Part shown: in pieces, positions 1 through 10,924 of the stretch | Layout of the letters: every line of letters begins with the position of its first letter | Numbering within the stretch: position 1 is the stretch's first letter | Assembly: GCF_004341825.1 (NCBI RefSeq) | Contig: NZ_SMAG01000003.1 | Location: 186,001-250,000, forward strand | Reading direction: 5' to 3' | Length of the DNA: 64,000 bases | Source: Hazenella coriacea | Lineage (GTDB): Bacteria > Bacillota > Bacilli > Thermoactinomycetales > Thermoactinomycetaceae | Position numbers and translations under genes: made by a program | The notes under the pieces: generated by a model | The model's database searches: none | What the model saw: the letters and a program-made list of their open reading frames with translations, nothing else | What the model was told of the DNA's origin: nothing

Positions 1-647
1 GCATTTTGTACGGCTACTGGATCTAGATCAAGGGCAAGCACTTCCTTTGCCCCTAATTTCGCAGCAGCGATACTCAAAATACCACTTCCACATCCTACGT
101 CGATAACTTGAGATGAAGGGGAGAGATATTGATCCAACAATTTTAGACTCAAAACGGTTGTTGGATGTGTTCCTGTTCCAAATGCCATTCCTGGATCTAA
201 CTCAATCACTTGCTCTGTTGCAGAGTTTGGTGAATACTCTTCCCACACAGGTTTTACAGACAAACGTTCTGTGATTTGTACAGGCTTATAATAATTCTTC
301 CATTCATGCGCCCATGATTCTTCATCCACTTGTTGTGTAGTGATAAGTGAAGCTCCCAGATTAAGACCTAGTTCCTTTAATTGATCAAAACCAGCTTGAA
401 TCTGTTTCACCAACGCTTCTACATCTGAAATTTCCAGCTCTGACAAATAAGCTTTAACAATGACTCCTTCTTCAGGATAATCATCTTTAGACAAAGCGAT
501 GATTTCGCCATACTTATTTTCCCATGTTCTTTTAAGCACTTCAGCATCTTCAATCGCAACTCCATCTGCCCCAAGTTCTTGTAATAGAGCACTGATGGCT
601 TCAAGTGCTTCATGACTGGTATGTACACTGACTTCAATCCAATTCAT
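1..647 (-). CDS. prmA: Ribosomal protein L11 methyltransferase PrmA, 3' end cut by window edge
   Basis: PrmA uses S-adenosylmethionine to methylate ribosomal protein L11 in the cytoplasm. About 215 N-terminal codons are visible and the rest lies outside the window. The N-terminal substrate-binding half is followed by a typical signature: DPGMAFGTGTHPTT at about residues 151-164, then the SAM-binding loop VGCGSG at about 184-189. The start is an ATG at 647 preceded by GGAGGGTTTAG. It is the last gene seen in the dnaK-dnaJ transcription direction, as in B. subtilis (dnaJ-yqeT), but a terminator separates it from dnaJ, so it may be expressed partly by read-through. Identification is firm. Confidence 0.93.
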   Translation of the reverse strand, partial: MNWIEVSVHTSHEALEAISALLQELGADGVAIEDAEVLKRTWENKYGEIIALSKDDYPEEGVIVKAYLSELEISDVEALVKQIQAGFDQLKELGLNLGASLITTQQVDEESWAHEWKNYYKPVQITERLSVKPVWEEYSPNSATEQVIELDPGMAFGTGTHPTTVLSLKLLDQYLSPSSQVIDVGCGSGILSIAAAKLGAKEVLALDLDPVAVQN

Positions 648-730
648 CTAAACCCTCCTGCAAATGATGGCTTTTCCTGATTACTTGATTCCAATGTCTT
701 TCAAGTTCAATCATCTTCTATGCTAATGAT

Positions 731-763
731 AGCAAAAAAAACAAAAACGGGCATAGCGCCCGT
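731..763 (-). terminator. Intrinsic terminator after dnaJ
   Basis: On the minus strand a 6-bp GC-rich stem (ACGGGC / GCCCGT, 747-763) with a five-base loop is followed by a long T-rich run (731-746). It lies directly after the dnaJ stop and before prmA. Confidence 0.8.
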
Positions 764-777
764 TCCTGTCTGGAAGG

Positions 778-1896
778 TTAATCTCCCCGAAAAGCTTTTT
801 TCATTTTATCAAAGAAATTGTCATGCTGTTCGTTGATATATTCACCACAAAGGCGGTTAAATTCACGTAATGCCTGTTTTTGTTCTTCATTTAGCTTTGT
901 TGGGACAACCACACGCACTTTGACTCGAAGATCGCCTTCTCCATAGCCTCGTAAGCGTGGAACCCCTTTTCCTTGCATCCGGAACTCAGTGCCTGTCTGG
1001 GTTCCAACTGGAATTCGCAGTTTAGCACGTCCATTCAAGGTTGGCACAACTACTTCATCTCCCAATGCTGCTTGTGCAAAAGAGATTGGCAGATCACAAG
1101 TTAGGTCGTCCCCTTCCCGTTTAAAGTAGTCATGAGGCTTCACCATGATGGTGATATAAAGATCTCCTGGTGGTCCACCATTTATTCCTGGTTCACCTTC
1201 ACCACTGACACGCAATTGTGCACCTTCATGAATCCCCGCTGGAATTTTAACGTTGATTTTCTTCTTCCTCTTGATGCTCCCAGAGCCTGAACAGTTCGAA
1301 CATTTCTCACGAATATATTTACCTGTCCCATTACAACTATGACAGACGCGACGATTGACAATACGACCAAATGGTGTATTTTGAACCACTTCAGCCTGTC
1401 CGGTCCCTTGACATACAGCACATACTTCTGGTTTTGAGCCAGGCTTAGCTCCATTACCATGACATGTATCACAAGTTTCTGTACGGGGAATCACTACATC
1501 TACATTTTTACCATATACAGCATCTTTAAACTCGATTTGCAGGCGATACTCTAAATCAGATCCTTGACGAGGGGCGTTCGGGTTGTGGCGACGACCTCCT
1601 CCAAAAAACATATCGAATATATCACCAAATCCGAAATCTTGTCCTGTAAATCCTGTTCCACCATTAAACCCACCAGTAGGATCTGCGTGTCCAAATTGAT
1701 CGTAGTGAGCTTTTTTCTGTGGATCACTTAATACTTCATAAGCCTCTTTAACCTCTTTAAACTTCTCTTCAGCATCTGCTTCTTTATTCACATCAGGATG
1801 GTACTTGCGAGCTAACTTACGATACGCTTTACGGATTTCTTCATCTGAGGTATTACGGCTTAACCCAAGCACCTCGTAATAATCGCGTTTACTCAC
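778..1896 (-). CDS. dnaJ: Chaperone protein DnaJ (Hsp40)
   Basis: DnaJ is the co-chaperone that delivers substrates to DnaK and stimulates its ATPase. The 372-residue product has the full type I architecture: an N-terminal J domain with the HPD motif (HPDV), a Gly/Phe-rich linker, a zinc-binding region with four CxxCxGxG repeats ([32 protein letters not shown]), and a C-terminal substrate domain. I choose the GTG at 1896 because GGAGG lies just upstream and the product begins [11 protein letters not shown] longer in-frame reading from 1968 would add a hydrophobic extension unlike the family. An intrinsic terminator separates it from dnaK. Confidence 0.96.
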   Translation of the reverse strand: MSKRDYYEVLGLSRNTSDEEIRKAYRKLARKYHPDVNKEADAEEKFKEVKEAYEVLSDPQKKAHYDQFGHADPTGGFNGGTGFTGQDFGFGDIFDMFFGGGRRHNPNAPRQGSDLEYRLQIEFKDAVYGKNVDVVIPRTETCDTCHGNGAKPGSKPEVCAVCQGTGQAEVVQNTPFGRIVNRRVCHSCNGTGKYIREKCSNCSGSGSIKRKKKINVKIPAGIHEGAQLRVSGEGEPGINGGPPGDLYITIMVKPHDYFKREGDDLTCDLPISFAQAALGDEVVVPTLNGRAKLRIPVGTQTGTEFRMQGKGVPRLRGYGEGDLRVKVRVVVPTKLNEEQKQALREFNRLCGEYINEQHDNFFDKMKKAFRGD

Positions 1897-1966
1897 CCGA
1901 TCACCTCCTCTTCCTCTACCTACATCAAAAATAAAGATAAGAAAAAATGAGTTCATATGCTGCATC

Positions 1967-2015
1967 AAAAAAAATGGAAAGCCAAGTCAAGACAGAGCCT
2001 CGACATTGACTTTCC
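1967..2015 (-). terminator. Terminator/attenuator between dnaK and dnaJ
   Basis: On the minus strand the arms GGAAAGTCAA (2015-2006) and TTGGCTTTCC (1985-1976), complementary apart from one G-T wobble, are followed by an ATTTTTTTTG run. It should lower dnaJ expression relative to dnaK. I see no clear sigma-A promoter between it and dnaJ. Confidence 0.75.
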
Positions 2016-2047
2016 AGCCGAGGAGATCTTCCGTCCCCTCCTAATCA

Positions 2048-3901
<1,854 letters not shown>

Positions 3902-3925
3902 TTAACAAAATTAGTATATCAAAAA

Positions 3926-4555
3926 TTAATTGCTGATTTTGACCATTGATGGACGAATGACACGGTCCAGAAATCGATAACCTGATTGAACTTCTTCTAC
4001 TACCAATCCCGGTTCTACTCCTTCAACAGGAACAAGCATCACTGCATTATGTTGATGAGGATCAAATGGTTTTCCTTCTGCTTCAATAAGGCTTAAACCC
4101 GCTTGGGAAAGAGAGCCGAGAAATTGACGATACACCATTTCAACGCCTTCTTGCAATCCTTGATGATGCTCACTTTGATCCGCTGCATCTAGTGCACGTT
4201 CAAAGTTATCTAAAACAGGCAATAGTGATTCAAGCAGAGGAACAGCTGCATACTTGAGTGCGACTTCTTTTTCTTTACGAAAACGGCGCCGAGAGTTTTC
4301 TAAATCAGCTCTTGCGCGGAGCATCTGCTCATGATTTTCGTCTGCTTGCTTCTTCAATTGTTGCACTAATGCCTGGTATTGATCTAATTGTTGTTTTAAC
4401 TGCTCAAACTCTTCAAGAGTAGGTTGGTAACCCTTCGGATTAACCTCTTCTTCAGTACGAAATGACTCCTCTTGGTTTCTGTCATGATCGTAACTTTCAT
4501 TCTTGGAAGTCTGAGTCCGTTTCTGCAATTGGAGCTCTTGGTTTTCCAATTCCAT
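3926..4555 (-). CDS. grpE: Nucleotide exchange factor GrpE
   Basis: GrpE releases ADP from DnaK and acts as a thermosensor in the Hsp70 cycle. The 209-residue product has a charged Gln/Glu-rich N terminus, a long coiled coil (about residues 45-115, including RARADLENSRRRFRKE) and a C-terminal beta domain with GVEMVYRQF and PFDPHQHNAVM. ATG at 4555 follows AAGGAGG. It lies 18 nt after the chaperonin gene on the same strand, which indicates co-transcription. The poorly conserved N-terminal 45 residues are usual for the family. Confidence 0.96.
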   Translation of the reverse strand: MELENQELQLQKRTQTSKNESYDHDRNQEESFRTEEEVNPKGYQPTLEEFEQLKQQLDQYQALVQQLKKQADENHEQMLRARADLENSRRRFRKEKEVALKYAAVPLLESLLPVLDNFERALDAADQSEHHQGLQEGVEMVYRQFLGSLSQAGLSLIEAEGKPFDPHQHNAVMLVPVEGVEPGLVVEEVQSGYRFLDRVIRPSMVKISN

Positions 4556-4573
4556 TACAAGTCCTCCTTACTG

Positions 4574-6118
4574 TTAGAAGACAGGCATGTCTTTCATTTG
4601 AACAATGGTATGAATTCGTAGAATAGCTGTACTCACTTCGCCTGCCGTTTGTAATGCATGATATTTAACAAGAAGCGGATCAACAACTCCCATTTCAATC
4701 ATATCCGCAACGGTACCACGATCACAATCTATTCCAAGGGAGTCAGACTGACGTTTTAGCTGGAAAGCTTTAACCAACTCAATCTTTTCAAGTGGATTAA
4801 ATCCAGCATTGGCTACAACCTGTGTCATCGGTCTCTGAAGAGCTTCAGATACTACTGATACACCAAAGCGTTCCATTCCTTGGACAGTGTCTCTAAAGTT
4901 CTCTACATCGCGAGCTAGAGAGAGCTCGATGGCTCCACCACCTGGAACATATCCCTCACGAAGAGCAGCTTGCACAGCTGCAGCCGCATCTTTGCAAATC
5001 CGTTCCCGCTCCTCTACTACCTCTTCAGTTGCTGCACCAACCAAAATGGTAGCATAAGGTTTCCCTCTACCGCCACTGATTCGTACCTTTTCAAGAATTT
5101 CATCATCTTCTACTTCAGCACAAAAGCCTAAGATCGCTTCTAACTCTTCCAGAGATTTAAACAAGCCACTACGTTTTACAAGTCTAGCTCCAGTATGTAC
5201 AGCTACTTTACTCAGATCCTCTCGAGTCACGTGTTGAACTACCATGATACCTGCATCAGTAAGAACTTCTTCCGCATGGGGGTCAACACCTCTAGCTGTC
5301 ACAATCAATCCTACATTGAGATGAATCAAATGTTCTAATGACACTAAAAACTCTTCTTTAGATCTTTCCTGTTTGATAGCTTCTACATCAGTTCTACTTG
5401 CCTCTTCATCACTCAGATCTGGTTCCAATGCATCTGCCAAAACAAGGACACGAATATCTTGCTTGTAATCGAGCATTTGAGAATTCATCCTGGCTTTATT
5501 AATCAAAATACCCGAAAAAACATGACTTTCAACATGAGGATGACCCACAACTGTACTGGATAGCTTAAAATTTTTCTCTTCCATCAGCTTTTCACGCCCA
5601 ATTAGTTGAGCAGCCTCAATAACGGAAAGCGTAATGTCCTCATTTTCACGACTAGCAGTATAGGCGATCCGTTGCAACCATTCATCCTCAAGTGCCCAAA
5701 TGGGACGTGCTTTTTCTTTCATCTTATGTAAAGAAAATCTGATCCCTCGTTGCATACCTGTGATGATTTTTGCAACTGGAACACCACGAGCAACCTGTTT
5801 GGCACCTTCTTCGACAAGAGCAGTTGCAAGCAACGTTGCTGTTGTAGTTCCATCACCCATAATTTCTTGTTGAGCCTTAGCTACATTTACAATCATACTA
5901 GCAGCAGGGTGTTTGACTGCCATTCGGTCTAAAATGGTAAATCCATCATTGGTAACAATCACTTTACCTCCACTGTCAACTAACATCGTGTCTAGACCTT
6001 TAGGTCCCAATGTTGTTTCGACAGTTGCTGCTACCGCTTTCACGGCATTTCCATTACTTTGAAGAGCAGATTGAAGTGACTCCCCTTCTCCTAGATTGAT
6101 ATGATCCTTGTCAGGCAC
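4574..6118 (-). CDS. Thermosome-like (group III) chaperonin within the dnaK operon
   Basis: A 514-residue chaperonin of the TCP-1/thermosome type rather than GroEL. Landmarks are TVETTLGPKGLDTMLVD near the start, VTNDGFTIL, the nucleotide-binding GDGTTTATLLATAL, VPGGGAIELSLARD in the second equatorial segment, and a C-terminal equatorial end with DRGTVADM. It lacks the GroEL-type GGM repeat tail. Start is GTG at 6118 after GAAAGGATGG. It sits between hrcA (117 nt away) and grpE (18 nt), so it belongs to the CIRCE/HrcA heat-shock operon. Archaeal-like chaperonins inside hsp70 operons are known from some thermophilic Firmicutes such as Carboxydothermus. I infer that it forms a double-ring ATP-driven foldase working beside DnaK. 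Confidence 0.9.
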   Translation of the reverse strand: MPDKDHINLGEGESLQSALQSNGNAVKAVAATVETTLGPKGLDTMLVDSGGKVIVTNDGFTILDRMAVKHPAASMIVNVAKAQQEIMGDGTTTATLLATALVEEGAKQVARGVPVAKIITGMQRGIRFSLHKMKEKARPIWALEDEWLQRIAYTASRENEDITLSVIEAAQLIGREKLMEEKNFKLSSTVVGHPHVESHVFSGILINKARMNSQMLDYKQDIRVLVLADALEPDLSDEEASRTDVEAIKQERSKEEFLVSLEHLIHLNVGLIVTARGVDPHAEEVLTDAGIMVVQHVTREDLSKVAVHTGARLVKRSGLFKSLEELEAILGFCAEVEDDEILEKVRISGGRGKPYATILVGAATEEVVEERERICKDAAAAVQAALREGYVPGGGAIELSLARDVENFRDTVQGMERFGVSVVSEALQRPMTQVVANAGFNPLEKIELVKAFQLKRQSDSLGIDCDRGTVADMIEMGVVDPLLVKYHALQTAGEVSTAILRIHTIVQMKDMPVF

Positions 6119-6235
6119 CCAACTTCCATCCTTTCTCTAAATCGGGACAGGGATTCGCCAAAGAATCCAGGTCATGAATAGACCTATTCACTGGTCAACC
6201 GCCTATTTCGTCTATTTGTACAAGAGCTAACTTAG

Positions 6236-7267
6236 TTAATCTAATTCAAATAGGGTGCTTAAACGCCGTGAAAAGTCTTTAGATAATAGATCGATCAACC
6301 CAATGACCCTTCCATAGTCCATACGAGTAGGTCCAAGGACACCAATGGTACCGACAGGTTCGCCATTAATCATATAAGAAGCAGAGATAATACTACAATT
6401 AGTTACTGCATTATGATGAATTTCATTTCCAATCCGAACTTGTACCCCATTTGTAGTGGGCTCCATGAGTTCCACCATGGTTTGATTCTCTTCAATCAGA
6501 TCTAAAAGCATTTTAACCTTTTCTACATCTTGGAACTCCGGTTGATCGAGCATACGCGTTGCGCCACTTGTATAAACACGTTCCTGTTTTTCTGCTTGTA
6601 AAACCTGGTTAATTAAGCCACTTAACTCCCCATACTTAGAAAACTGGTGTGCCAGTTCAGTTTTTAACTCTTGGGCAACAGCTTTTCTCAAATGGGGTAA
6701 CGGGATTCCATTTAACCGATAGTTAAGTAAGTGAACTAATCTTTCTGCTTCGTGATACGGAACTTTCTCTGGAATCATAATACGTTTCTGATAAACATAA
6801 CCTGTATCTGTAACTAAAATTGAAATAGCTGAACGATCAAAAAGCGGGACAATTTGTAAATGTTTCAATCTGTTTTCAGAAATCTTAGGCCCTAGGATGA
6901 TCGTCATATAATTAGTTAAGTTAGAAAGAAGAGATGTTGTTTGCTGAATAACCTCTTCGATACGATCCATTTGTAACGTATAACTTTCATGCAAAATAAT
7001 CAGATCTTCTCTTCTCCACAAACGTGGAGTCAAAAGGTGATCTACATAGAAGCGATATCCTTTTTGAGAAGGTATTCTCCCGGCAGATGTATGCGGTTGC
7101 TCTAAAAAACCCATCTCTTCTAAATCAGCCATCTCATTGCGAACCGTAGCCGCACTAAACCCGACTCCTTCTTTTTTCGAAACTGTTCGGGAGCCGACTG
7201 GCTCAGCTGACACGATGTAATCGTTGATAATCGCCCAGAGAATTCGTTTTTGCCGCTCGGTTAACAT
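6236..7267 (-). CDS. hrcA: Heat-inducible transcription repressor HrcA
   Basis: HrcA binds the CIRCE operator and represses class I heat-shock genes. Its folding depends on chaperonin, giving feedback control. The 343-residue protein starts with a winged-helix domain (MLTERQKRILWAIINDYI, then PVGSRTVSKK, FSAATVRNEMADLEE and PHTSAGRIPSQKGYRFYVD) followed by a GAF-like dimerisation domain ending GVLGPTRMDYGRVIGL. ATG at 7267 follows GGGGAGG. It is the first gene of the operon, directly behind the CIRCE element at 7284-7310, so it is autoregulated. Confidence 0.97.
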   Translation of the reverse strand: MLTERQKRILWAIINDYIVSAEPVGSRTVSKKEGVGFSAATVRNEMADLEEMGFLEQPHTSAGRIPSQKGYRFYVDHLLTPRLWRREDLIILHESYTLQMDRIEEVIQQTTSLLSNLTNYMTIILGPKISENRLKHLQIVPLFDRSAISILVTDTGYVYQKRIMIPEKVPYHEAERLVHLLNYRLNGIPLPHLRKAVAQELKTELAHQFSKYGELSGLINQVLQAEKQERVYTSGATRMLDQPEFQDVEKVKMLLDLIEENQTMVELMEPTTNGVQVRIGNEIHHNAVTNCSIISASYMINGEPVGTIGVLGPTRMDYGRVIGLIDLLSKDFSRRLSTLFELD

Positions 7268-7283
7268 CTGCCTCCCCTCCTTG

Positions 7284-7310
7284 TTAGCACTCCACTACTC
7301 CGAGTGCTAA
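7284..7310 (-). promoter_or_regulatory. CIRCE operator (HrcA binding site)
   Basis: A perfect match to TTAGCACTC-N9-GAGTGCTAA: arms at 7284-7292 and 7302-7310 with a 9-base spacer. It lies between the promoter and the hrcA ribosome binding site. This is the only CIRCE element in the window. Confidence 0.98.
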
Positions 7311-7323
7311 AATAACTATATCT

Positions 7324-7352
7324 AACTTACCAAACGCAGAAATTGATGTCAA
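7324..7352 (-). promoter_or_regulatory. Sigma-A promoter of the hrcA-dnaK operon
   Basis: On the minus strand TTGACA (7352-7347), a 17-base spacer and TAAGTT (7329-7324). The -35 is perfect and the -10 weak. The CIRCE element lies directly downstream. Confidence 0.65.
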
Positions 7353-7369
7353 TGTTCCTTTTTAAAACA

Positions 7370-8512
7370 TTACCCATCTAAAAATGAAGCAAATACTTCA
7401 TTTCCAAACAATAAGCCCTTTTCTGTTAATCGAATGTTATCATTTTCTTCAATAATTAGACCAAGTTTTTTTAATTGCTGCACTTGTCCACCAAAAACCT
7501 CATCGACAGTTTGTTGATACAATGAGAAAAAACGATCCTTATTTACCCCTTGCATCAACCGTAAACCCAGCATCATAAAATTTTCACGATCTTCTTGATC
7601 ACTCACCTGATAGGATTCCACAACGGGACGATGTCCACCATTCACACGTCGAATATACTCTTTGATTCCTTTCACGTTAGCATGACGTATTCCATTCATA
7701 TAACCATGTGCTCCAGCACCTAGCCCATAGTATTCTTCATTTAACCAATAAGTAGAATTATGTTTACTCTCATATCCTGGTTTTGCAAAATTACTCACTT
7801 CATATTGTTCATATCCATGGCTTTGAAGTTCGGAGCGAATCAATTGATACATGGTTAACTCATCATCTTCGGTAGGAAGTGGGAGCTGTTTACGTTCATA
7901 TAATTGATGAAACAATGTTCCTTCTTCAATTTTCAAGCTATAACAAGAAAAATGATCTGGCTTTAATGATCCAGCGTGTTGTAGTGTTTCTTTCATATCT
8001 TGAACGGTTTGCTCAGGTAGCCCAAACATCAAGTCCAGAGATATGTTATGAAACCCAGCTTCACGAGCTTGAAAAACACTTCGTTTGATATCTTCCACCT
8101 CATGAATTCGACCAATTCTTTTCAATAATTGCGGACGAAAGGTTTGTGCACCAAAACTGATTCGATTGATCCCACCTTCATGCATCACACGAAGTAATTC
8201 AGGACTGGTCGTTCCAGGGTTCGCTTCAATCGTAAATTCAATCTCCTCACTCCACTTCGGAAAGTAGAGACGAATCTTTTCACAAAGTAACTCCATCTGT
8301 TGAGGTGTTAATACTGTTGGAGTTCCACCACCGATAAAAATCGCTTCAATTTCTCGTGGAGGAACCTCTGCCACTGTTAAGGCCATTTCACGAAACAATG
8401 CATCCAAGTATTTGTCAACGGGTTGTCCCTCAACCACATAGGCAGTAAAGTCACAGTAAAAACACTTATTCGTACAAAAAGGAATATGAATATAAACCGC
8501 TCGTGGGGTCAT
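7370..8512 (-). CDS. hemW: Radical SAM heme chaperone HemW (coproporphyrinogen III oxidase-like)
   Basis: HemW (formerly annotated HemN-like) is a radical SAM protein that binds heme and is thought to insert it into target proteins. The 380-residue product has the radical-SAM triad CTNKCFYC near residues 14-21. It also has the IFIGGGTPT loop, the FTIEANPG motif and the C-terminal HemN domain (STYWLNEEYYGLGAGAHGY). The family-typical replacement of the HemN-specific N-terminal extension supports HemW over true HemN. I choose ATG at 8512 with GGAGGTG upstream over the TTG at 8530. It follows lepA, as in B. subtilis. Confidence 0.93.
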   Translation of the reverse strand: MTPRAVYIHIPFCTNKCFYCDFTAYVVEGQPVDKYLDALFREMALTVAEVPPREIEAIFIGGGTPTVLTPQQMELLCEKIRLYFPKWSEEIEFTIEANPGTTSPELLRVMHEGGINRISFGAQTFRPQLLKRIGRIHEVEDIKRSVFQAREAGFHNISLDLMFGLPEQTVQDMKETLQHAGSLKPDHFSCYSLKIEEGTLFHQLYERKQLPLPTEDDELTMYQLIRSELQSHGYEQYEVSNFAKPGYESKHNSTYWLNEEYYGLGAGAHGYMNGIRHANVKGIKEYIRRVNGGHRPVVESYQVSDQEDRENFMMLGLRLMQGVNKDRFFSLYQQTVDEVFGGQVQQLKKLGLIIEENDNIRLTEKGLLFGNEVFASFLDG

Positions 8513-8537
8513 TTGTTTCTTCACCTCCAAGACACAA

Positions 8538-8573
8538 GAAGCCGTAAGTGGAACTGGTCCACATACGGCTTTG
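8538..8573 (-). terminator. Hairpin directly after lepA
   Basis: AAGCCGTA and TACGGCTT arms enclose a further GTGGA/TCCAC pairing. The 3' side on the minus strand is not T-rich, so this may be a weak terminator or a processing/stability hairpin between lepA and hemW. Confidence 0.4.
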
Positions 8574-8575
8574 CT

Positions 8576-10393
8576 CTATTTATTTTCATCCATTTGAAGT
8601 ACAGCCATAAACGCTTCTTGAGGAACTTCTACATTTCCTACAGCTTTCATTCGCTTTTTACCTTCTTTTTGTTTCTCAAGTAACTTACGTTTTCGGCTGA
8701 TGTCACCACCATAACACTTTGCCAATACGTTTTTCCGAATCGCACTAATCGTTTCACGAGCTACAACCTTTGTTCCAACTGTTGCTTGAATAGGTACTTC
8801 AAACATTTGGCGGGGGATCAACTTTTTCAATTTCTCTACTAAGAGGCGACCCCGATGATAAGCCCGATCACGGTGAACGATAAAGGAGAGTGCGTCAACG
8901 ACTTCCCCGTTTAATAAAATATCCATTTTAACCAAGTTGGAAGGTTTATAACCGATCAATTCATAGTCGAAAGACGCATAACCTTTGGTGTTAGACTTTA
9001 ATTGATCAAAGAAGTCGTAAACAATTTCGGCGAGTGGTAATTCATAGACGATATTGACACGATTGTTATCCATATAACTCATGTCAATATAGGACCCTCG
9101 CTTATTTTGGCAAATTTCCATCACTGCACCAACATAGTCATTAGGAACCATAATGGCAGCTTTTACATAAGGCTCCTCAACTCGGTCAATTTTTTGTTGA
9201 GGTGGCATCAGGGTCGGATTTTCGATCGAAATCATACTGTCATCTGTTTGGTAAACATTATAAACAACACTAGGAGCTGTGGTAATCAATGGAATCCCAA
9301 ATTCACGCTCGATCCGCTCTTGAATAATTTCCATGTGAAGAAGACCTAGGAATCCACAACGGAATCCAAATCCTAAGGCATTAGATGTTTCTGGTTCATA
9401 GGAAAGTGAAGCATCGTTAAGCTCCAACTTTTCAAGTGACTCACGTAGATCATCATAGTCAGATGATTCCACTGGGTAAAGCCCACAGAATACCATCGGA
9501 TTGATTCGACGATAACCTGGTAATGGTTCTGATGCTGGGTTATTTGCATCTGTAATTGTGTCTCCAACTCGGGTATCTTTCACGTTTTTAATACTAGCAA
9601 CTACAAAGCCTACTTCCCCAACTGATAGTTCATCCATCTGCACGGAATGTGGTGCATAAGCACCCACTTCTGTTACTTCAAAAGTTTTTCCCGTTGCCAT
9701 CATTTTGATCTTCATACCTTTTTTAATGGTTCCTTCTACTACCCGCATGTAAATAATAACGCCTTTGTAGGAATCGTAGAAGGAGTCGAAGATTAGAGCC
9801 CGAAGAGGTGCCGAAGAATCACCTGTAGGAGCAGGCACTTTTTGAACGACCTGTTCCAAAATGTCCTCGATCCCAATTCCTGATTTAGCAGATGCGAGGA
9901 CAGCATCACTTGTATCTAAGCCAACCACATCTTCAATTTCTTGTTTGACTCGCTCAGGTTCAGCACTAGGCAAGTCAATTTTATTAATGACTGGGATAAT
10001 CTCTAAATCATTTTCCAGTGCTAGATAGACATTGGCTAATGTTTGCGCTTCCACACCTTGAGCAGCATCAACGACGAGTAAAGCCCCTTCACAAGCCTCC
10101 AAACTTCTTGAAACTTCATAAGAAAAGTCTACATGCCCGGGTGTATCGATCAGATTAAGGATATATTCCTGACCATCTTTTGCTCGGTAAGGAAGACGAA
10201 CCGACTGCAATTTAATCGTAATCCCACGTTCCCGTTCCAAGTCCATCTTATCTAAAAATTGGTCTTGTTTTTCTCGAGCGGATATCGCTCCAGTAAAATC
10301 TAATATTCGATCTGCTAGCGTAGACTTTCCATGGTCAATATGAGCAATAATTGAAAAGTTACGGATCATCTGTTGACGTTCTTTTTTATCCAT
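8576..10393 (-). CDS. lepA: Translation elongation factor 4 (LepA)
   Basis: LepA/EF4 is a ribosome-associated GTPase. The 605-residue protein has G1 [18 protein letters not shown]3 DTPGHVDF and G4 NKIDLP, followed by EF-G-like domains and the LepA-specific C-terminal domain ([37 protein letters not shown] near the end). ATG at 10393 lies behind AGGAGGG. It follows yqxA and spoIIP on the same strand, as in B. subtilis. Confidence 0.98.
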   Translation of the reverse strand: MDKKERQQMIRNFSIIAHIDHGKSTLADRILDFTGAISAREKQDQFLDKMDLERERGITIKLQSVRLPYRAKDGQEYILNLIDTPGHVDFSYEVSRSLEACEGALLVVDAAQGVEAQTLANVYLALENDLEIIPVINKIDLPSAEPERVKQEIEDVVGLDTSDAVLASAKSGIGIEDILEQVVQKVPAPTGDSSAPLRALIFDSFYDSYKGVIIYMRVVEGTIKKGMKIKMMATGKTFEVTEVGAYAPHSVQMDELSVGEVGFVVASIKNVKDTRVGDTITDANNPASEPLPGYRRINPMVFCGLYPVESSDYDDLRESLEKLELNDASLSYEPETSNALGFGFRCGFLGLLHMEIIQERIEREFGIPLITTAPSVVYNVYQTDDSMISIENPTLMPPQQKIDRVEEPYVKAAIMVPNDYVGAVMEICQNKRGSYIDMSYMDNNRVNIVYELPLAEIVYDFFDQLKSNTKGYASFDYELIGYKPSNLVKMDILLNGEVVDALSFIVHRDRAYHRGRLLVEKLKKLIPRQMFEVPIQATVGTKVVARETISAIRKNVLAKCYGGDISRKRKLLEKQKEGKKRMKAVGNVEVPQEAFMAVLQMDENK

Positions 10394-10483
10394 CCCCGAT
10401 TTATTCCCTCCTGCGTAACGAGCAAGACTGCATTTTTTAATTATAACAGTCCATTAGAAGCGCTTCAATCATTCTCATCTCAT

Positions 10484-10519
10484 CAAAAAATGAGCCCTTC
10501 CATACAAGGAACGACTCAT
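10484..10519 (-). terminator. Terminator after yqxA
   Basis: On the minus strand an imperfect stem with outer arms ATGAG / CTCAT and inner TTCC / GGAA is followed by TTTTTTG. It separates the sporulation genes from lepA. Confidence 0.65.
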
Positions 10520-10525
10520 CCAAGT

Positions 10526-10915
10526 TTAATTTGCCCAACTGAATATAGACTCAACCAGCTTTCGAGTGATTTGACGAATCGCTGTTCCAGCATGATTACC
10601 TACCAAGGCCAGCTGACTTGTTTCATTTTGTATGGTTCCTTTCACTTTTTGACTGGCTTCTTTTATTTTTTGATCATCAAGATTTTCGACTGGATTTTTT
10701 GTTTCTACCACTTGCCCCATCACTGAAATTTCAATTTTCCCATTCTGTTGAGGTGTAATCTGGATTGCGCGAGGTGACCCCTCTACTCCTTCCAATTTTT
10801 GAATGTTTTTTTCTGCCGTATCAATACCTAAAAAAATCCCGATGATCAACATGATTCCAAGTCCTAATAATTGAATGGAAGCGCGCATTCCTTCATTCAC
10901 CTCATCCTTTTCCAT
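10526..10915 (-). CDS. yqxA: YqxA-like DUF3679 membrane-anchored protein
   Basis: A 129-residue protein of unknown function. A single transmembrane segment lies at about residues 15-33 (LLGLGIMLIIGIFLGI), followed by an extracytoplasmic region containing IEISVMGQVVE. Position between spoIIP and lepA and the overall layout match the DUF3679/YqxA family of spore formers. The start is only about 10 nt after the spoIIP stop, so the two are probably co-transcribed. Identification rests on synteny plus the TM layout. A role in sporulation is inference. Confidence 0.75.
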   Translation of the reverse strand: MEKDEVNEGMRASIQLLGLGIMLIIGIFLGIDTAEKNIQKLEGVEGSPRAIQITPQQNGKIEISVMGQVVETKNPVENLDDQKIKEASQKVKGTIQNETSQLALVGNHAGTAIRQITRKLVESIFSWAN

Positions 10916-10924
10916 AAATGATGA

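Noticed and set aside
419-637. 72-codon ORF on the minus strand
   Set aside because: It is an alternate frame inside prmA, whose own frame carries conserved methyltransferase motifs across the same bases.
1897-1968. Upstream hydrophobic extension of dnaJ
   Set aside because: A GTG at 1896 with GGAGG gives the normal DnaJ N terminus. The extension has no counterpart in the family.
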